A stretch of 23,250 bases of DNA from the IMG/VR virus record IMGVR_UViG_3300050821_014505, positions 1-23,250 of that record; one strand, 5' to 3'. Shown here piece after piece: positions 5,962 through 14,219 of this stretch. The stretch comes from a virus. The notes under the pieces are model-generated. The model had not been told where the DNA came from. It worked only from the letters and a program-made list of their open reading frames with translations, and ran no database searches. Both the position numbers and the translations under genes were made by a program. Position 1 is the stretch's first letter, and every line of letters begins with the position of its first letter.

Positions 5962-6902
5962 GTCAATCCCGAACCACTGATTAGGAATGCGCTCGATGTC
6001 AAGGCAACAACCGTCGCAATTCCAAGGCTAGTTAGAGTCCTATTTCCAGACGAAACTCCGCCGATTGCCCAAAAAATAGTCACCCCAGACCCTTGGGCAA
6101 TGGTAAATGCATTGGTGCCGTTATTTGCGATGATGGTGAACACGTCCCCTGCAGAGAATACAGAGTTTGGTATCGTCAAAGTCTGTCCAGCGGACCCTGT
6201 CAAAACTATAGACTTTCCCCTATCGGAAGTCTGTGCAATATAGTTGCTACTCTGTTGGTTGAATGGAGTTCCCTTGTACCCCAACTCAAGCAAGTTACCT
6301 GCACCGTCATTTCCCTGGACTACGCCGGCGCCATTGACTTCGAAAAATCCGGCAGATCCACTTTGATTCGTACAGAAAATTCCAAAATCTGCGCTTGTTG
6401 TTCCCGCCGCGATCCTTAGTCCAAGTGACTGGCCAGATGTAGAGCTTCCGATTATTGATAATGAGTTGCTATTGGCAGCGCCGTTTACAGTAAGGCCCAC
6501 GCCAGAAGTGGGTGCGCTGATAACAACTGCGCCAGTCCCGCCTATCGTGAGGCGGGAATTTCCTCCGGTCGAAAAACCAATCTGCTGTGCAGTGGAAAGA
6601 GAAAATGCCACTCCCGTCGCGTCTGCAACAGAGAACGTGAGCGCGGGATTGTTCGACCCACCAGTGCGCCCCCAGATAGAAATGTTTCCATCAGTGCCAC
6701 GAGTTAGGTTTAGCTGCTGCTTCCAATTGAGGGTGGCGTTTGGGATGTTTTGCCCGTCAATCGTCAGGCAATTCTGTATTCCCGAAGCGAAGTCGTTGTC
6801 CTCCAAATCGAACTTTGTGGAGGAAATAGGCAGTCCCGAGTTGGCATCATTACCCCAGCTTGGATATGCGCGCGTGTATGTTCCACTACCGTTCCAGGGC
6901 AC
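5958..6902 (-). CDS. Tail fiber-like protein
   Basis: The start is GTG at 6902 with GGTGA close upstream. The 314-residue protein opens PWNGSGTYTRAYPSWGNDAN and continues with PISSTKFDLEDNDFASGIQN. This N-terminal signature is shared by many podovirus tail fibers, and I take it as the virion-attachment part. The rest is beta-rich and Ser/Thr/Gly/Asn-rich with repeating short strands (LTFSVADATG, LTVNGAANSNSLSI, GKSIVLTGSAGQTLTI), as expected for a trimeric fibrous shaft. The end has AFLISGSGLT. No depolymerase or S74 domain is visible here. It is followed directly by the glycine-rich gene, which may supply the tip. Confidence 0.75.
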   Translation of the reverse strand: MPWNGSGTYTRAYPSWGNDANSGLPISSTKFDLEDNDFASGIQNCLTIDGQNIPNATLNWKQQLNLTRGTDGNISIWGRTGGSNNPALTFSVADATGVAFSLSTAQQIGFSTGGNSRLTIGGTGAVVISAPTSGVGLTVNGAANSNSLSIIGSSTSGQSLGLRIAAGTTSADFGIFCTNQSGSAGFFEVNGAGVVQGNDGAGNLLELGYKGTPFNQQSSNYIAQTSDRGKSIVLTGSAGQTLTIPNSVFSAGDVFTIIANNGTNAFTIAQGSGVTIFWAIGGVSSGNRTLTSLGIATVVALTSSAFLISGSGLT

Positions 6903-6909
6903 GAGTCAC

Positions 6910-8430
6910 CTATTGAGAGTTGATATCGTTGACCGCGCCGGCCGCGACAGTGGGGCGGGCGAGAGCGCGAGCGAGCGAGGCTGCGCGCGAAGGCGCGACA
7001 GCGGGGCGAGCTCCGGCTTGTCCCGCTCCGCTGAGTAAGTACGATCGCGCCCCATATCGAGCGGCAGGCCAAGCGGCTCCCGCAACGAGGCCCGCGGGCC
7101 CGAGCGCATGCTCACCGACACCGGCGCCGAGCAGCGTCCCGAACGTATCCAGGTGGTGAATATTGCTCGAGTTCGCCGGTAGATTGGCCTTGGGGAAATT
7201 CACGGCGTGCTCAGCAGAAAGCAGCATACCCCCTGATAGCGGCTCGCCGCGGCGCCACGCAGCTGCCAACTTAATGCCCGAGACGTTGCCGTTTGCGTCC
7301 ATGGCATCCTCGATGGTCGAGGCCTTGGCGTAGGTCTGCCGAGCCTGTCTCATCGCCTGCACGAGATCGGTATACGCCCCGCCAGAGCTTTGCGCGCCCC
7401 GCTCCAGCTGGCTCTCGATGGCGCTGGACACGCCCTTGTAGGCCATCCCGAGCTCGCTATTACCCTGCCTATACGCGTCGCTCGCCTTGCCGCGCAGCAG
7501 CTTGATGGCGGACACCGCCGAGTCACCGGTGAAGTTTGGCTGCAGGTAGGTATCCACGATGCGTTCGACATCGGGATTGGCCGATCCTGGGAAGGACGCA
7601 TTCGAGCCGCGCGTTTCCTTCAGTACCGATGACAGATCGTTCACATATTGGTCGTCTGTCGTGACCGTAGGGATGCCGCGCGCAGCCTCGAACCCCTGGC
7701 CCGCCTCCTTCTTTACCGCCGCCACGGCCTCGGGCGTGAACACTTCTGGCTTCAGTCCGAGGTCCTGCGCCGCGAGTTCGTTGCGCGCGTTCTGGTTGAT
7801 AACGCGCGCCTGGTTTTGCGTCGATTCTTTGCCAGCCACTGTCTCCAGTGCTCGGTTTCCAAGGGCCGGGTTGGTCGTGGATGGCGGCACTACAAAACCA
7901 GCGTCCTGAGCTTCCTTCAAGGACTGCGCGAGCCGCTGCGCCTTCTGCTGATCAGGAGTCATGAAGTTGGCAGGCGCTTTCGCGCCGGGTATTGGCACCT
8001 GTGGCATCATCGCCCCGCCTTCCATGCCGAGCCCTACGCTCATGACCTTCTCTGCCGCCGTCTGTGGCTGGGGCAAATAGGGGTTGAGCGCACGCGAAAA
8101 CTGCTGAGACGGCGCGCTCGGGTCTGGCGTGAGCCATTGGCTCGGATGCTTCATCTGCTCCCAGGTTGCGGAGCGGGCCTGGGGATCGGTGGCGAGCGAG
8201 TACAGGCTATGGCCGACGTCGGCAACTTGGGCGGGAAGGCCGACCGCGCCCTCTATCAATGCTCGAGCAGAGAGGCCCGCACCTCGCTCCAATTGATGAG
8301 CGATGGATGGCGTTTCGGCCTGGGCCTGCTCGGAAGCGGGCTTCTGGATGAGATCCGCGTACGCATTGGCGCCCGCGGCCGGAGGGGCTTCAAGCTGAGT
8401 CACGTTGATCAGATCATCGTAGGCGCCCAT
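6910..8430 (-). CDS. Putative internal virion/ejection protein (506 aa)
   Basis: It starts at ATG within a TAATG junction with the upstream gene. The product begins MGAYDDLINVTQLEAPPAAG and is Ala/Gln-rich and mostly helical. One segment is GLSARALIEGAVGLPAQVAD. Another long helical portion holds AVSAIKLLRGKASDAYRQGN. The C-terminal region is Gly/Ala-rich with moderately hydrophobic stretches (TLLGAGVGEHALGPAGLVAG) and a basic end. Large helical Ala/Gln-rich proteins between the tail hub and fiber genes of short-tailed phages are often internal (ejected) virion proteins that help DNA cross the envelope. That role is inferred from position and composition; I see no enzymatic motif. Confidence 0.65.
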   Translation of the reverse strand: MGAYDDLINVTQLEAPPAAGANAYADLIQKPASEQAQAETPSIAHQLERGAGLSARALIEGAVGLPAQVADVGHSLYSLATDPQARSATWEQMKHPSQWLTPDPSAPSQQFSRALNPYLPQPQTAAEKVMSVGLGMEGGAMMPQVPIPGAKAPANFMTPDQQKAQRLAQSLKEAQDAGFVVPPSTTNPALGNRALETVAGKESTQNQARVINQNARNELAAQDLGLKPEVFTPEAVAAVKKEAGQGFEAARGIPTVTTDDQYVNDLSSVLKETRGSNASFPGSANPDVERIVDTYLQPNFTGDSAVSAIKLLRGKASDAYRQGNSELGMAYKGVSSAIESQLERGAQSSGGAYTDLVQAMRQARQTYAKASTIEDAMDANGNVSGIKLAAAWRRGEPLSGGMLLSAEHAVNFPKANLPANSSNIHHLDTFGTLLGAGVGEHALGPAGLVAGAAWPAARYGARSYLLSGAGQAGARPAVAPSRAASLARALARPTVAAGAVNDINSQ

Positions 8431-10115
8431 TATTTTGCTGTCGGGTCCCAGCCAAAAGCAGACTTGAAATCAGCGAGTGTCTCGGGCCGCTGCTTCAAGC
8501 GCTCCAATGCCGCGGGCGGCGTCGCCTTCTGGGCGAAGTAGTTCGCGAGTGGCTTGCGATTGGCATACCAACTCTCGAAGCGCATCGGATCGCCTCCCTT
8601 GCTGATATAAGTACCGTAGTCCTCAGCCTTCTGCTTCGTGTACTCAGCCTGCTGAGTGTCGAGAGTGGCCAGGCGAGCGAACACGGGCTTCATCTGACTC
8701 GCGGACGGACTCGCATCGTTTGCCAGGATCTGGAATTCAGATGCCGCCGGGTGGCCGCCGAAAGTTGGCTTCAGATTGAGTAGCGGATTGCGCAGAGCGA
8801 ATTTCTTGAGCAACTGAGTATCGGCGACAGTATCGCTGCCCGGAATCCAAGAGGGAGGGACTCCTAACTCCTGCGCCTTGGCGCGCAACTTAGTCAGCTC
8901 ATCGGACAGCGGACCGGTTTCGGCGCCATTGAGAACGCCCAATGCTTCCTTGTTGAAAGCAATGCGCGCGTCGGCGAGATCCGCGTCGGAGCCGTATTTA
9001 TTGACCAGCTCCTCATGCTTTGCCGCGGCATCCTTGAGAAGCTGTGCATGAAACGTATCCGTAGTCTGACCAGGGGTATTCGGAATGGACAGCTTCGGTA
9101 CGCTCGCCCACATGCCTTGCTCGGGTTGTGCGCCCACGGCCTGAGAAGCGCCTCCGCGAACCGATGGTGGAGGCTGAGGCAATGGAGCCTGGGGCGGGCC
9201 GCCCTGGAAGTACTGTTTCTGGCCACCAGGAGCGCCTTGCTGACGAGTCGCCGGGGCAGGAGGAAGAATATCTCCCGGATACGAAAGCTTCCTCACCCCT
9301 CCGCCCATGTCCACTTCCAGAGGGGTATTGGCTTCGCGCGCCGCTGTCGCGGCCCCGGCCTCGGCAGCCTGCCCGGCGATGAGACCAGGCGCGGGCTGAG
9401 TGCCGACGTACTGGCCCTGCTGGTCAAACTTAGGCTCGAAGCCGGGAGGCAGATTGGGGGAGCGGCGCGTGTCGTATCCGCCCTGAGCATTGGGCAGTAG
9501 CGCCATCTCTCCACCGCGCATGGTGATCGTGCCTTTCTTGGTGGCCTCCTGCTGGAGCATCTGCATGGCCCGCTGCTGATTTCCGCCGGCGGCCGCGAGC
9601 GCAGTGCGCCACTCCGGCGTGCCCGCGAGCAGCTCGGCGTACTTTGAAGGGTCGCTCATGTAGGCGCGCATGGCCACGCCGGGCGGTAGACCCGCCGGAT
9701 TCATTGGATTCTGAGGGATTATCTGGGGCTGAGCTGATGGAGCGGCCGCACCCTGCGGAGACGATACAGGCGGGACCTGAGACGATGCGGGCGTCACAGG
9801 CGACGACACTTGCCCCCCAGGGGAGAATGCCTGCATTCCTTGTGAATACTGCTGGGCCATTGCAGGCGCGGCCTGATCGAATCCCCGCTTCGCCATGAGA
9901 GCTTCGGCCAGCTTTGATAGTGCCGCAATCGGGCGCACTCGAGCGGCTTGGTAGTACTTTCCGCCGCCACCCGGCTGCTGAATGTCATTCTGGACCGGGC
10001 TCAGCGAGAATCCCTGCAGAGCCTGAGCGAGCTGCATCTGGCGTTGAGTCTTGAGCCACTGCCCAGGATCGACGCCCGGAGGGATCACGCCCAGCAGACT
10101 GTTATCGGTTGGCAT
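8430..10115 (-). CDS. Putative virion protein, Pro/Gln-rich with helical C-terminus (561 aa)
   Basis: The ATG is part of a TGATG junction. Residues 1-90 are helical (GQWLKTQRQMQLAQALQG, PIAALSKLAEALMAKRGFDQ). Residues 95-150 and about 270-345 are Pro/Gln/Ala/Ser-rich, low-complexity linkers. The C-terminal 200 residues are helical and charged (DAAAKHEELVNKYGSDADLA, then LDTQQAEYTKQKAEDYGTYI), ending in FKSAFGWDPTAK. The gene lies in the tail/internal-protein block, coupled to the next gene by TAATG. By position it may be an internal or ejection protein or a tail component. No lytic transglycosylase Glu motif or other catalytic signature was recognised. Confidence 0.65.
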   Translation of the reverse strand: MPTDNSLLGVIPPGVDPGQWLKTQRQMQLAQALQGFSLSPVQNDIQQPGGGGKYYQAARVRPIAALSKLAEALMAKRGFDQAAPAMAQQYSQGMQAFSPGGQVSSPVTPASSQVPPVSSPQGAAAPSAQPQIIPQNPMNPAGLPPGVAMRAYMSDPSKYAELLAGTPEWRTALAAAGGNQQRAMQMLQQEATKKGTITMRGGEMALLPNAQGGYDTRRSPNLPPGFEPKFDQQGQYVGTQPAPGLIAGQAAEAGAATAAREANTPLEVDMGGGVRKLSYPGDILPPAPATRQQGAPGGQKQYFQGGPPQAPLPQPPPSVRGGASQAVGAQPEQGMWASVPKLSIPNTPGQTTDTFHAQLLKDAAAKHEELVNKYGSDADLADARIAFNKEALGVLNGAETGPLSDELTKLRAKAQELGVPPSWIPGSDTVADTQLLKKFALRNPLLNLKPTFGGHPAASEFQILANDASPSASQMKPVFARLATLDTQQAEYTKQKAEDYGTYISKGGDPMRFESWYANRKPLANYFAQKATPPAALERLKQRPETLADFKSAFGWDPTAK

Positions 10116-10303
10116 CAGCTATGGTCGCCATCTTCAGGCCAATAATTGGCGGGGTAGTTTGTTTCGACTTGAGGCCCATTCTCATTGGTACCCGTGCCCG
10201 GCTGTCGATCCTGAGGGCGCGGAGACGCCTTCGGCCTACGCTTCGCAGCCTTCAATGCCAAAGCCAGTTTCTGTAGGTTAGGTGCCAGCACCGCCGCCCC
10301 CAT
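10115..10303 (-). CDS. Small basic hypothetical protein (62 aa)
   Basis: It overlaps the end of the upstream gene by 26 bases and couples to the downstream gene by TGATG. The product has an Ala/Leu-rich helix followed by a strongly basic patch (LALALKAAKRRPKASPRP) and an acidic, aromatic tail (NYPANYWPEDGDHS). There is no recognisable domain. Its size and charge would fit a small virion or DNA-associated protein, but this is speculation. Support comes from the coupling and from its clean fit between two well-supported genes. Confidence 0.5.
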   Translation of the reverse strand: MGAAVLAPNLQKLALALKAAKRRPKASPRPQDRQPGTGTNENGPQVETNYPANYWPEDGDHS

Positions 10304-10610
10304 CCGGGACGCCCATGCCTGCCGGCGATGGATCGCTGGCGAGGGTAGTGCCTTGAGACGGCGCCGGCGTTTGAGACTGCTGCTGGTTCTGTAGTTGCTG
10401 TTGGAGCTGCTTCTGCTTCTGAGCCCTCAGTAGCGCCACCATGAGCTGGGAAACCCCGTTGACGGCACCCGCCGTCCTATTCGTACCGGCCGGAGCGCCC
10501 GCGCCCAGAGATTGCTGCGCCGCATCAAACCCGGAAAGCGGGCTGGCTCCTCCGAATTGCGACTTGTACTGCGCCAGCATCTGTTGGATCTGCTGTGGTG
10601 ACATCGACAT
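10278..10610 (-). CDS. Gln-rich hypothetical virion-region protein (110 aa)
   Basis: It starts at ATG two bases after the upstream stop. The product begins MSMSPQQIQQMLAQYKSQFG and contains a Gln-rich helical stretch (RAQKQKQLQQQLQNQQQSQT). It ends in a Pro/Gly-rich tail (GVPDGGGGAGT). The composition is like that of the neighbouring virion candidates, with Gln/Ala helices and flexible Pro/Gly linkers. It has no known domain. A small structural or assembly role within the tail block is the most economical inference. Confidence 0.6.
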   Translation of the reverse strand: MSMSPQQIQQMLAQYKSQFGGASPLSGFDAAQQSLGAGAPAGTNRTAGAVNGVSQLMVALLRAQKQKQLQQQLQNQQQSQTPAPSQGTTLASDPSPAGMGVPDGGGGAGT

Positions 10611-10612
10611 GG

Positions 10613-11818
10613 TTATGCTCGTGCGTAATTGACGTAGCGGATGCCGTGCTGATCTTTGGCAACCGCATCAGGGGTGATCTTCTCGGCTTCCTGGGCCAGC
10701 ACGCCGACCTGCTTAGGCTGGTCCTTGCTCTGGAAATTATACCGGTAGGTGTACAGAGCGTTGCCGCGCGGCGTCTTGGCGCCGATCGGCTCGATGTCCG
10801 TCTTGAGGCGCTTGTCAGATGCGATGAAGGCTGCCGCCAGGGTTGCCAGAGCGCCCGTGTCGGCATTCGAGCTCGATACATTGGCGTTGTAGTTGGCGAG
10901 TTCTCCCTGGTACTGGTTCTCAAACGCCTGCATGATATTTGGAGCCGACACACCCCCACTACCGCCGCCGCCCCCGGATCCGCCAGCACTTCCTACTGAC
11001 GCCGCGCCGGCCGGATTACTGCCAATGAGGGAAAGGAAGTTTGCGATTGGGCCGCCCTGCGCCTGATTTACGTCGCTGATCTCTTGTCCCTGGGCAGAGA
11101 GACCCTGCCCGAATGCTTGGTTCTCTGCCTGGGAATACGCGTTGGCCCTATTCGCCTGGAACTCCTGCATGGCATTGTCATAGGCGGGCGTCCCGGGTGT
11201 AGCACCCGAATTGCGTAGCGAGGCGTCCGTCTGTTCTTCCTGCTGGTTCCAATACGGGTCCATGGCTGCCGTCTCGGTGCCATAGGCCGCCTGCATGGCC
11301 TGCGCGCCGAAGAGCCCATTCTGCCCCTCGGACGGCATCTGGTATCCGTTCAGGACCTGCCCAACATTCGCACCGGCCTGCTGACCCAGCCCCTGTGACT
11401 GCAATGCGAGCCCCTGACTACCGGATAGCATTTGTTGCTCAACAGGAGAAAGGCTCTGAGTTTCGGTGTACTGGGGGGCTATCGAGTCGTTTGCGTTGAA
11501 ATCGCCTGTGGGTATCGTCCCGGAGCCGTACCCAGGCGGAGTAGCCCCATACCCTTGCACTCCCCTGAGCTCTCCCCCGGCTGAGGGAATGGGGGCCTGA
11601 TAGGGGGCGGCCGATAATGCGGACGCCCCTGCGCCGCCAGAGGGCGTCGTCCCAATACCAGAAGGGTTGACGCTCCAGGTAGTTGAGCCAAACGGCGTCA
11701 CCTGGTTGACGTCTCCCAAGGCGGCGTTGTAGTTGGCCGCCTGCGTGCCATATTGGTATTGAGCCTGCGCAGACTGATAGGGATCCGGCGCGCTAGGCGC
11801 GGACTTGCTGCTACCCAT
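10613..11818 (-). CDS. Virion protein with C-terminal S74 chaperone domain
   Basis: The ATG lies in a TAATG junction. Residues 1 to about 330 are Gly/Ala/Ser/Gln-rich, with a helical section (NNAMQEFQANRANAYSQAEN is close to the text at residues 210-230) and a poly-Gly linker (GSAGGSGGGGGSGG). The last 68 residues (from about 334) match the intramolecular chaperone of the peptidase S74 family: SDKRLKTDIEPIG, ALYTYRYN, QVGVLAQEAEKITPDAV and GIRYVNYARA. In this family the Ser-Asp start is the self-cleavage site, and the domain trimerises a fiber before being released. The domain is short here and is attached to a Gln/Ala-rich rather than clearly fibrous body. The protein is probably a tail-associated trimer. 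Confidence 0.75.
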   Translation of the reverse strand: MGSSKSAPSAPDPYQSAQAQYQYGTQAANYNAALGDVNQVTPFGSTTWSVNPSGIGTTPSGGAGASALSAAPYQAPIPSAGGELRGVQGYGATPPGYGSGTIPTGDFNANDSIAPQYTETQSLSPVEQQMLSGSQGLALQSQGLGQQAGANVGQVLNGYQMPSEGQNGLFGAQAMQAAYGTETAAMDPYWNQQEEQTDASLRNSGATPGTPAYDNAMQEFQANRANAYSQAENQAFGQGLSAQGQEISDVNQAQGGPIANFLSLIGSNPAGAASVGSAGGSGGGGGSGGVSAPNIMQAFENQYQGELANYNANVSSSNADTGALATLAAAFIASDKRLKTDIEPIGAKTPRGNALYTYRYNFQSKDQPKQVGVLAQEAEKITPDAVAKDQHGIRYVNYARA

Positions 11819-12150
11819 TACATCACCGCCCTCTGGATTGGCCTGGGCGCGCCGCTAGATCCCATTTGACCCAGCGCATTGGCAAGCATCTGGGGGCGAT
11901 TTCCCACAGGGGGTTGTTGACCCTGATTGAGAGGCGGTAATGATCCACCCATAGGCGGTTGCCCAACACCCGGCCGCAACTGCGCCTCCCCTGGCGTCGA
12001 ATAACGAGGCTGCATGTTCGTGATCGGCGCCGACCCCATGACCGGATAGCTGGCGCCGGGGATGCCGCTAGCCGTGCCCGCCGGCGGGCTGTAGGCCGGC
12101 GGCTTCACGTTTCCACCGATCGTCCCGGGTCGAATATTGTTTGCGCCCAT
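11818..12150 (-). CDS. Pro/Gly-rich hypothetical protein (110 aa)
   Basis: The chosen ATG at 12150 has a GGGGCGA site just upstream. A longer in-frame ATG at 12198 would extend further into the acetyltransferase gene. The product is disordered-looking and Pro/Gly/Gln-rich (VKPPAYSPPAGTASGIPGAS, GVGQPPMGGSLPPLNQGQQP). It has a short helical segment near the end (RPQMLANALGQMG). It overlaps the upstream gene by 83 bases in another frame and couples to the next by TAATG. The composition suits a flexible virion linker or assembly protein. The function is unknown. Confidence 0.55.
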   Translation of the reverse strand: MGANNIRPGTIGGNVKPPAYSPPAGTASGIPGASYPVMGSAPITNMQPRYSTPGEAQLRPGVGQPPMGGSLPPLNQGQQPPVGNRPQMLANALGQMGSSGAPRPIQRAVM

Positions 12151-12586
12151 GAAATCGCCCCACATTGAGAAATCGGCACTCCTCGCGGAGCATGCCATAG
12201 ATGATCAGGTCGTCGCCGTTTGGAAGGATGCTGCGCACGAGTCCCTCGCGGATGAAGCCCAGGTGCTCATCGAATCGCTGCGCCGGTAGGTTGCGTGCAG
12301 GCACTACGCCGGTCACACGCCGGCATCCGAGCTGCTCAAAGGGGTAGCGGAACCCCTCCCCGAGGAAAGACTTGCATAGCCAACGGCGTCCGGGAAGAGC
12401 CGCGACATGCATGTGAATATCGGTGCGCGTGTAGTTCTGATAAATCACCCCGGCCAGTAGCGCTCCGGTCTCATTCGCAAGCCCAATCGCTGTGTATGGC
12501 GTAGTCCCAAACTCAAACACGTCTATCTTGGAGGCCACCCATTCCGCGACGCGCTTGTCCTGGTTGGCGATGATGAACCTACCCAT
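12068..12586 (-). CDS. GNAT-like acetyltransferase of phage tail operons
   Basis: The 172-residue product starts at ATG, overlapping the hub gene by eight bases. It shows the GNAT layout: a strand pair (YTAIGLANETGALLAGVIYQ), the central strand DIHMHVAALPGRRWL, a helix with FEQLGCRRVTGVVPARN, and the C-terminal RFDEHLGFIREGLVRSI followed by DLIIYGML. The 'LGFxREG...DxxxYGML' end is typical of GNAT proteins recurrent in podovirus structural operons. GNATs transfer acyl groups from acetyl-CoA to amines; the substrate here is unknown. After EECRFL the frame continues about 30 residues into sequence shared with the next gene, perhaps because an ancestral stop was lost. Homologs, as I remember them, stop near this point. 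Confidence 0.7.
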   Translation of the reverse strand: MGRFIIANQDKRVAEWVASKIDVFEFGTTPYTAIGLANETGALLAGVIYQNYTRTDIHMHVAALPGRRWLCKSFLGEGFRYPFEQLGCRRVTGVVPARNLPAQRFDEHLGFIREGLVRSILPNGDDLIIYGMLREECRFLNVGRFHGRKQYSTRDDRWKREAAGLQPAGGHG

Positions 12587-14216
12587 AGAATAGACTGCCC
12601 TTCTTATATAGGAAGTTGGTGGATTGCCACTTTGCCGTCACGCCGTTGACGTTGGCCTTCATCTGCATGGACGACGAATAGCCCGTGCCGTTGAGACCGA
12701 TCCATGGCTTGACGATCTGCTGGTTGTCTCCCCACAGAGAAGAGTTCCACATCGCAACATTCCATTGCGCGCCCGTCACAGTGGATACCGGGACTGTTTC
12801 GGGAAAGGCCGTCGCGCTAAAGTCGGTCAGTAGGTTGATGACGACTGTGAGAGATCCGCCGACCTGGAATATGGGCTGACACTGCGTGTAGATTTTTAGT
12901 AGCTCTGGGTCTCCGAAATACGAGAATGCCGGCTGAGCGGTGATGATGTATGAATTTCCATCATCACTATTTCCACTGTCTCCCTGTCCAACATATCCAG
13001 CGGCCCCAAAGTAGATGTTGTTGCTCATCAACTCGAAACAGAACGGATTCCAAGATGAATTCAGCTGCCCCCACGTGCTCCAGGCCCCAGAAATCGTATT
13101 CTGTACCCACTCGAAACTCGTCGTGGCAGAGGTCGGCACGTTGACTACGATCTTCTGCCCGGTCGGATATAGGACGACATGCCAGCCGAAGTTTTGTCCG
13201 AATGCCTGCGCATCACTGTTGATGGCCGTCCGGATCTTATCTGTGATGGCGACTGTCGGCTGAGAGCGATCGGTGACAAGGGCCTTCGAAATGGGTATCA
13301 GGCCATCAGTTGTCAACAGTGCTGCATCCGAGCCAATCTTAGCCCATGTCCGGCGCCCTACCGCGAGTGGTGAGCCGATCTGGAAGTGACCCACCTCGAA
13401 CCACGTCGATGACTGGGCTGGATCGAAGCCCTGAAACATCACGACTTCGCCCTGAGTCGAGACGAAGGCGATGTAGTCGGTGATGCCCGCAGAGTTATCG
13501 ACGCTATTGGTCGCAATGCACGCGAGCGATCCGCCCTGGTTGAAATTCGGCCCCATCGGCAGGAGCGTCAGTGCACCGGCGAACACATTTTGAGGCAAGT
13601 AGTACACATTCAGAGTGCCCGCCTGGACGAACCAGAGGCGGCTTTTATACCGAACAACCTGGCTCAGGGATGTGAGCGGGGAAGGTCCGGAAGTCCATGC
13701 GTACGGCGAGCTCGAGCCAGTAATCGAATGCCACGTCCCGTCGTAGATCAGGGGATTGTCAACGCCATTGACCACCACGAGCGCTTCGGCGCTACCCGTG
13801 CCCAACATAGTCCAGTCGTATTGGACGTTGGTGACTGGCTGGACGGTATTACTTACCCCACCAACAATAGCCGCGCCGGCAGAGCCGCCGCCGGCGTTGT
13901 CAACTCTGTATATCGACCCCACTCCGGCAGATATGACGCCAGCATAGAGCTGATTTAGCCCACTCAAGGCGTTGTATGCCATCACCGAGAGAGCGTTTCC
14001 AGTGAAGGTCGCTAGCGTAGATTTACCGCGCCTCAGCTCCACCCAGCTCGGTTGGCAGAACATGTTGTCTAGCACGATGGCGTCCGTCTCGGGCATGTTC
14101 GCCAGGGCGTCTCGTGCGTTGATACCTCCGACTGGCGCTGCGAGCGTATAGCCCTGCGCCTCAGGCTGGGCCGCCTGCTGGAGACGCATCTGGCGGATGG
14201 CGGAGGCGCGCGGCAT
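12579..14216 (-). CDS. Putative tail hub/nozzle protein, beta-rich (545 aa)
   Basis: The product opens with a basic helix (MPRASAIRQMRLQQAAQPEA). It then shows APVGGINARDALANMPETDA followed by IVLDNMFCQPSWVELRRGKS, a signature I associate with podovirus beta-propeller tail proteins. The remainder is a long series of strands with Gly/Asn turns and repeated Trp (YDWTMLGTGSAEALVVVNGV, TDYIAFVSTQGEVVMFQGFD, SFEWVQNTISGAWSTWGQLN), as in multi-bladed propellers such as P22 gp10-type hubs or T7 gp12-type nozzles. Its position directly after the adaptor gene supports a role at the head-tail junction. The specific homology is an inference from pattern and order. Confidence 0.7.
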   Translation of the reverse strand: MPRASAIRQMRLQQAAQPEAQGYTLAAPVGGINARDALANMPETDAIVLDNMFCQPSWVELRRGKSTLATFTGNALSVMAYNALSGLNQLYAGVISAGVGSIYRVDNAGGGSAGAAIVGGVSNTVQPVTNVQYDWTMLGTGSAEALVVVNGVDNPLIYDGTWHSITGSSSPYAWTSGPSPLTSLSQVVRYKSRLWFVQAGTLNVYYLPQNVFAGALTLLPMGPNFNQGGSLACIATNSVDNSAGITDYIAFVSTQGEVVMFQGFDPAQSSTWFEVGHFQIGSPLAVGRRTWAKIGSDAALLTTDGLIPISKALVTDRSQPTVAITDKIRTAINSDAQAFGQNFGWHVVLYPTGQKIVVNVPTSATTSFEWVQNTISGAWSTWGQLNSSWNPFCFELMSNNIYFGAAGYVGQGDSGNSDDGNSYIITAQPAFSYFGDPELLKIYTQCQPIFQVGGSLTVVINLLTDFSATAFPETVPVSTVTGAQWNVAMWNSSLWGDNQQIVKPWIGLNGTGYSSSMQMKANVNGVTAKWQSTNFLYKKGSLFYG

Positions 14217-14219
14217 GCA

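Noticed and set aside
7648-8541. A 297-residue plus-strand frame
   Set aside because: It is antisense to two well-supported virion genes and is Arg/Leu-rich, as complements of Ala/Gln-rich genes usually are; it has no ribosome binding site or domain.
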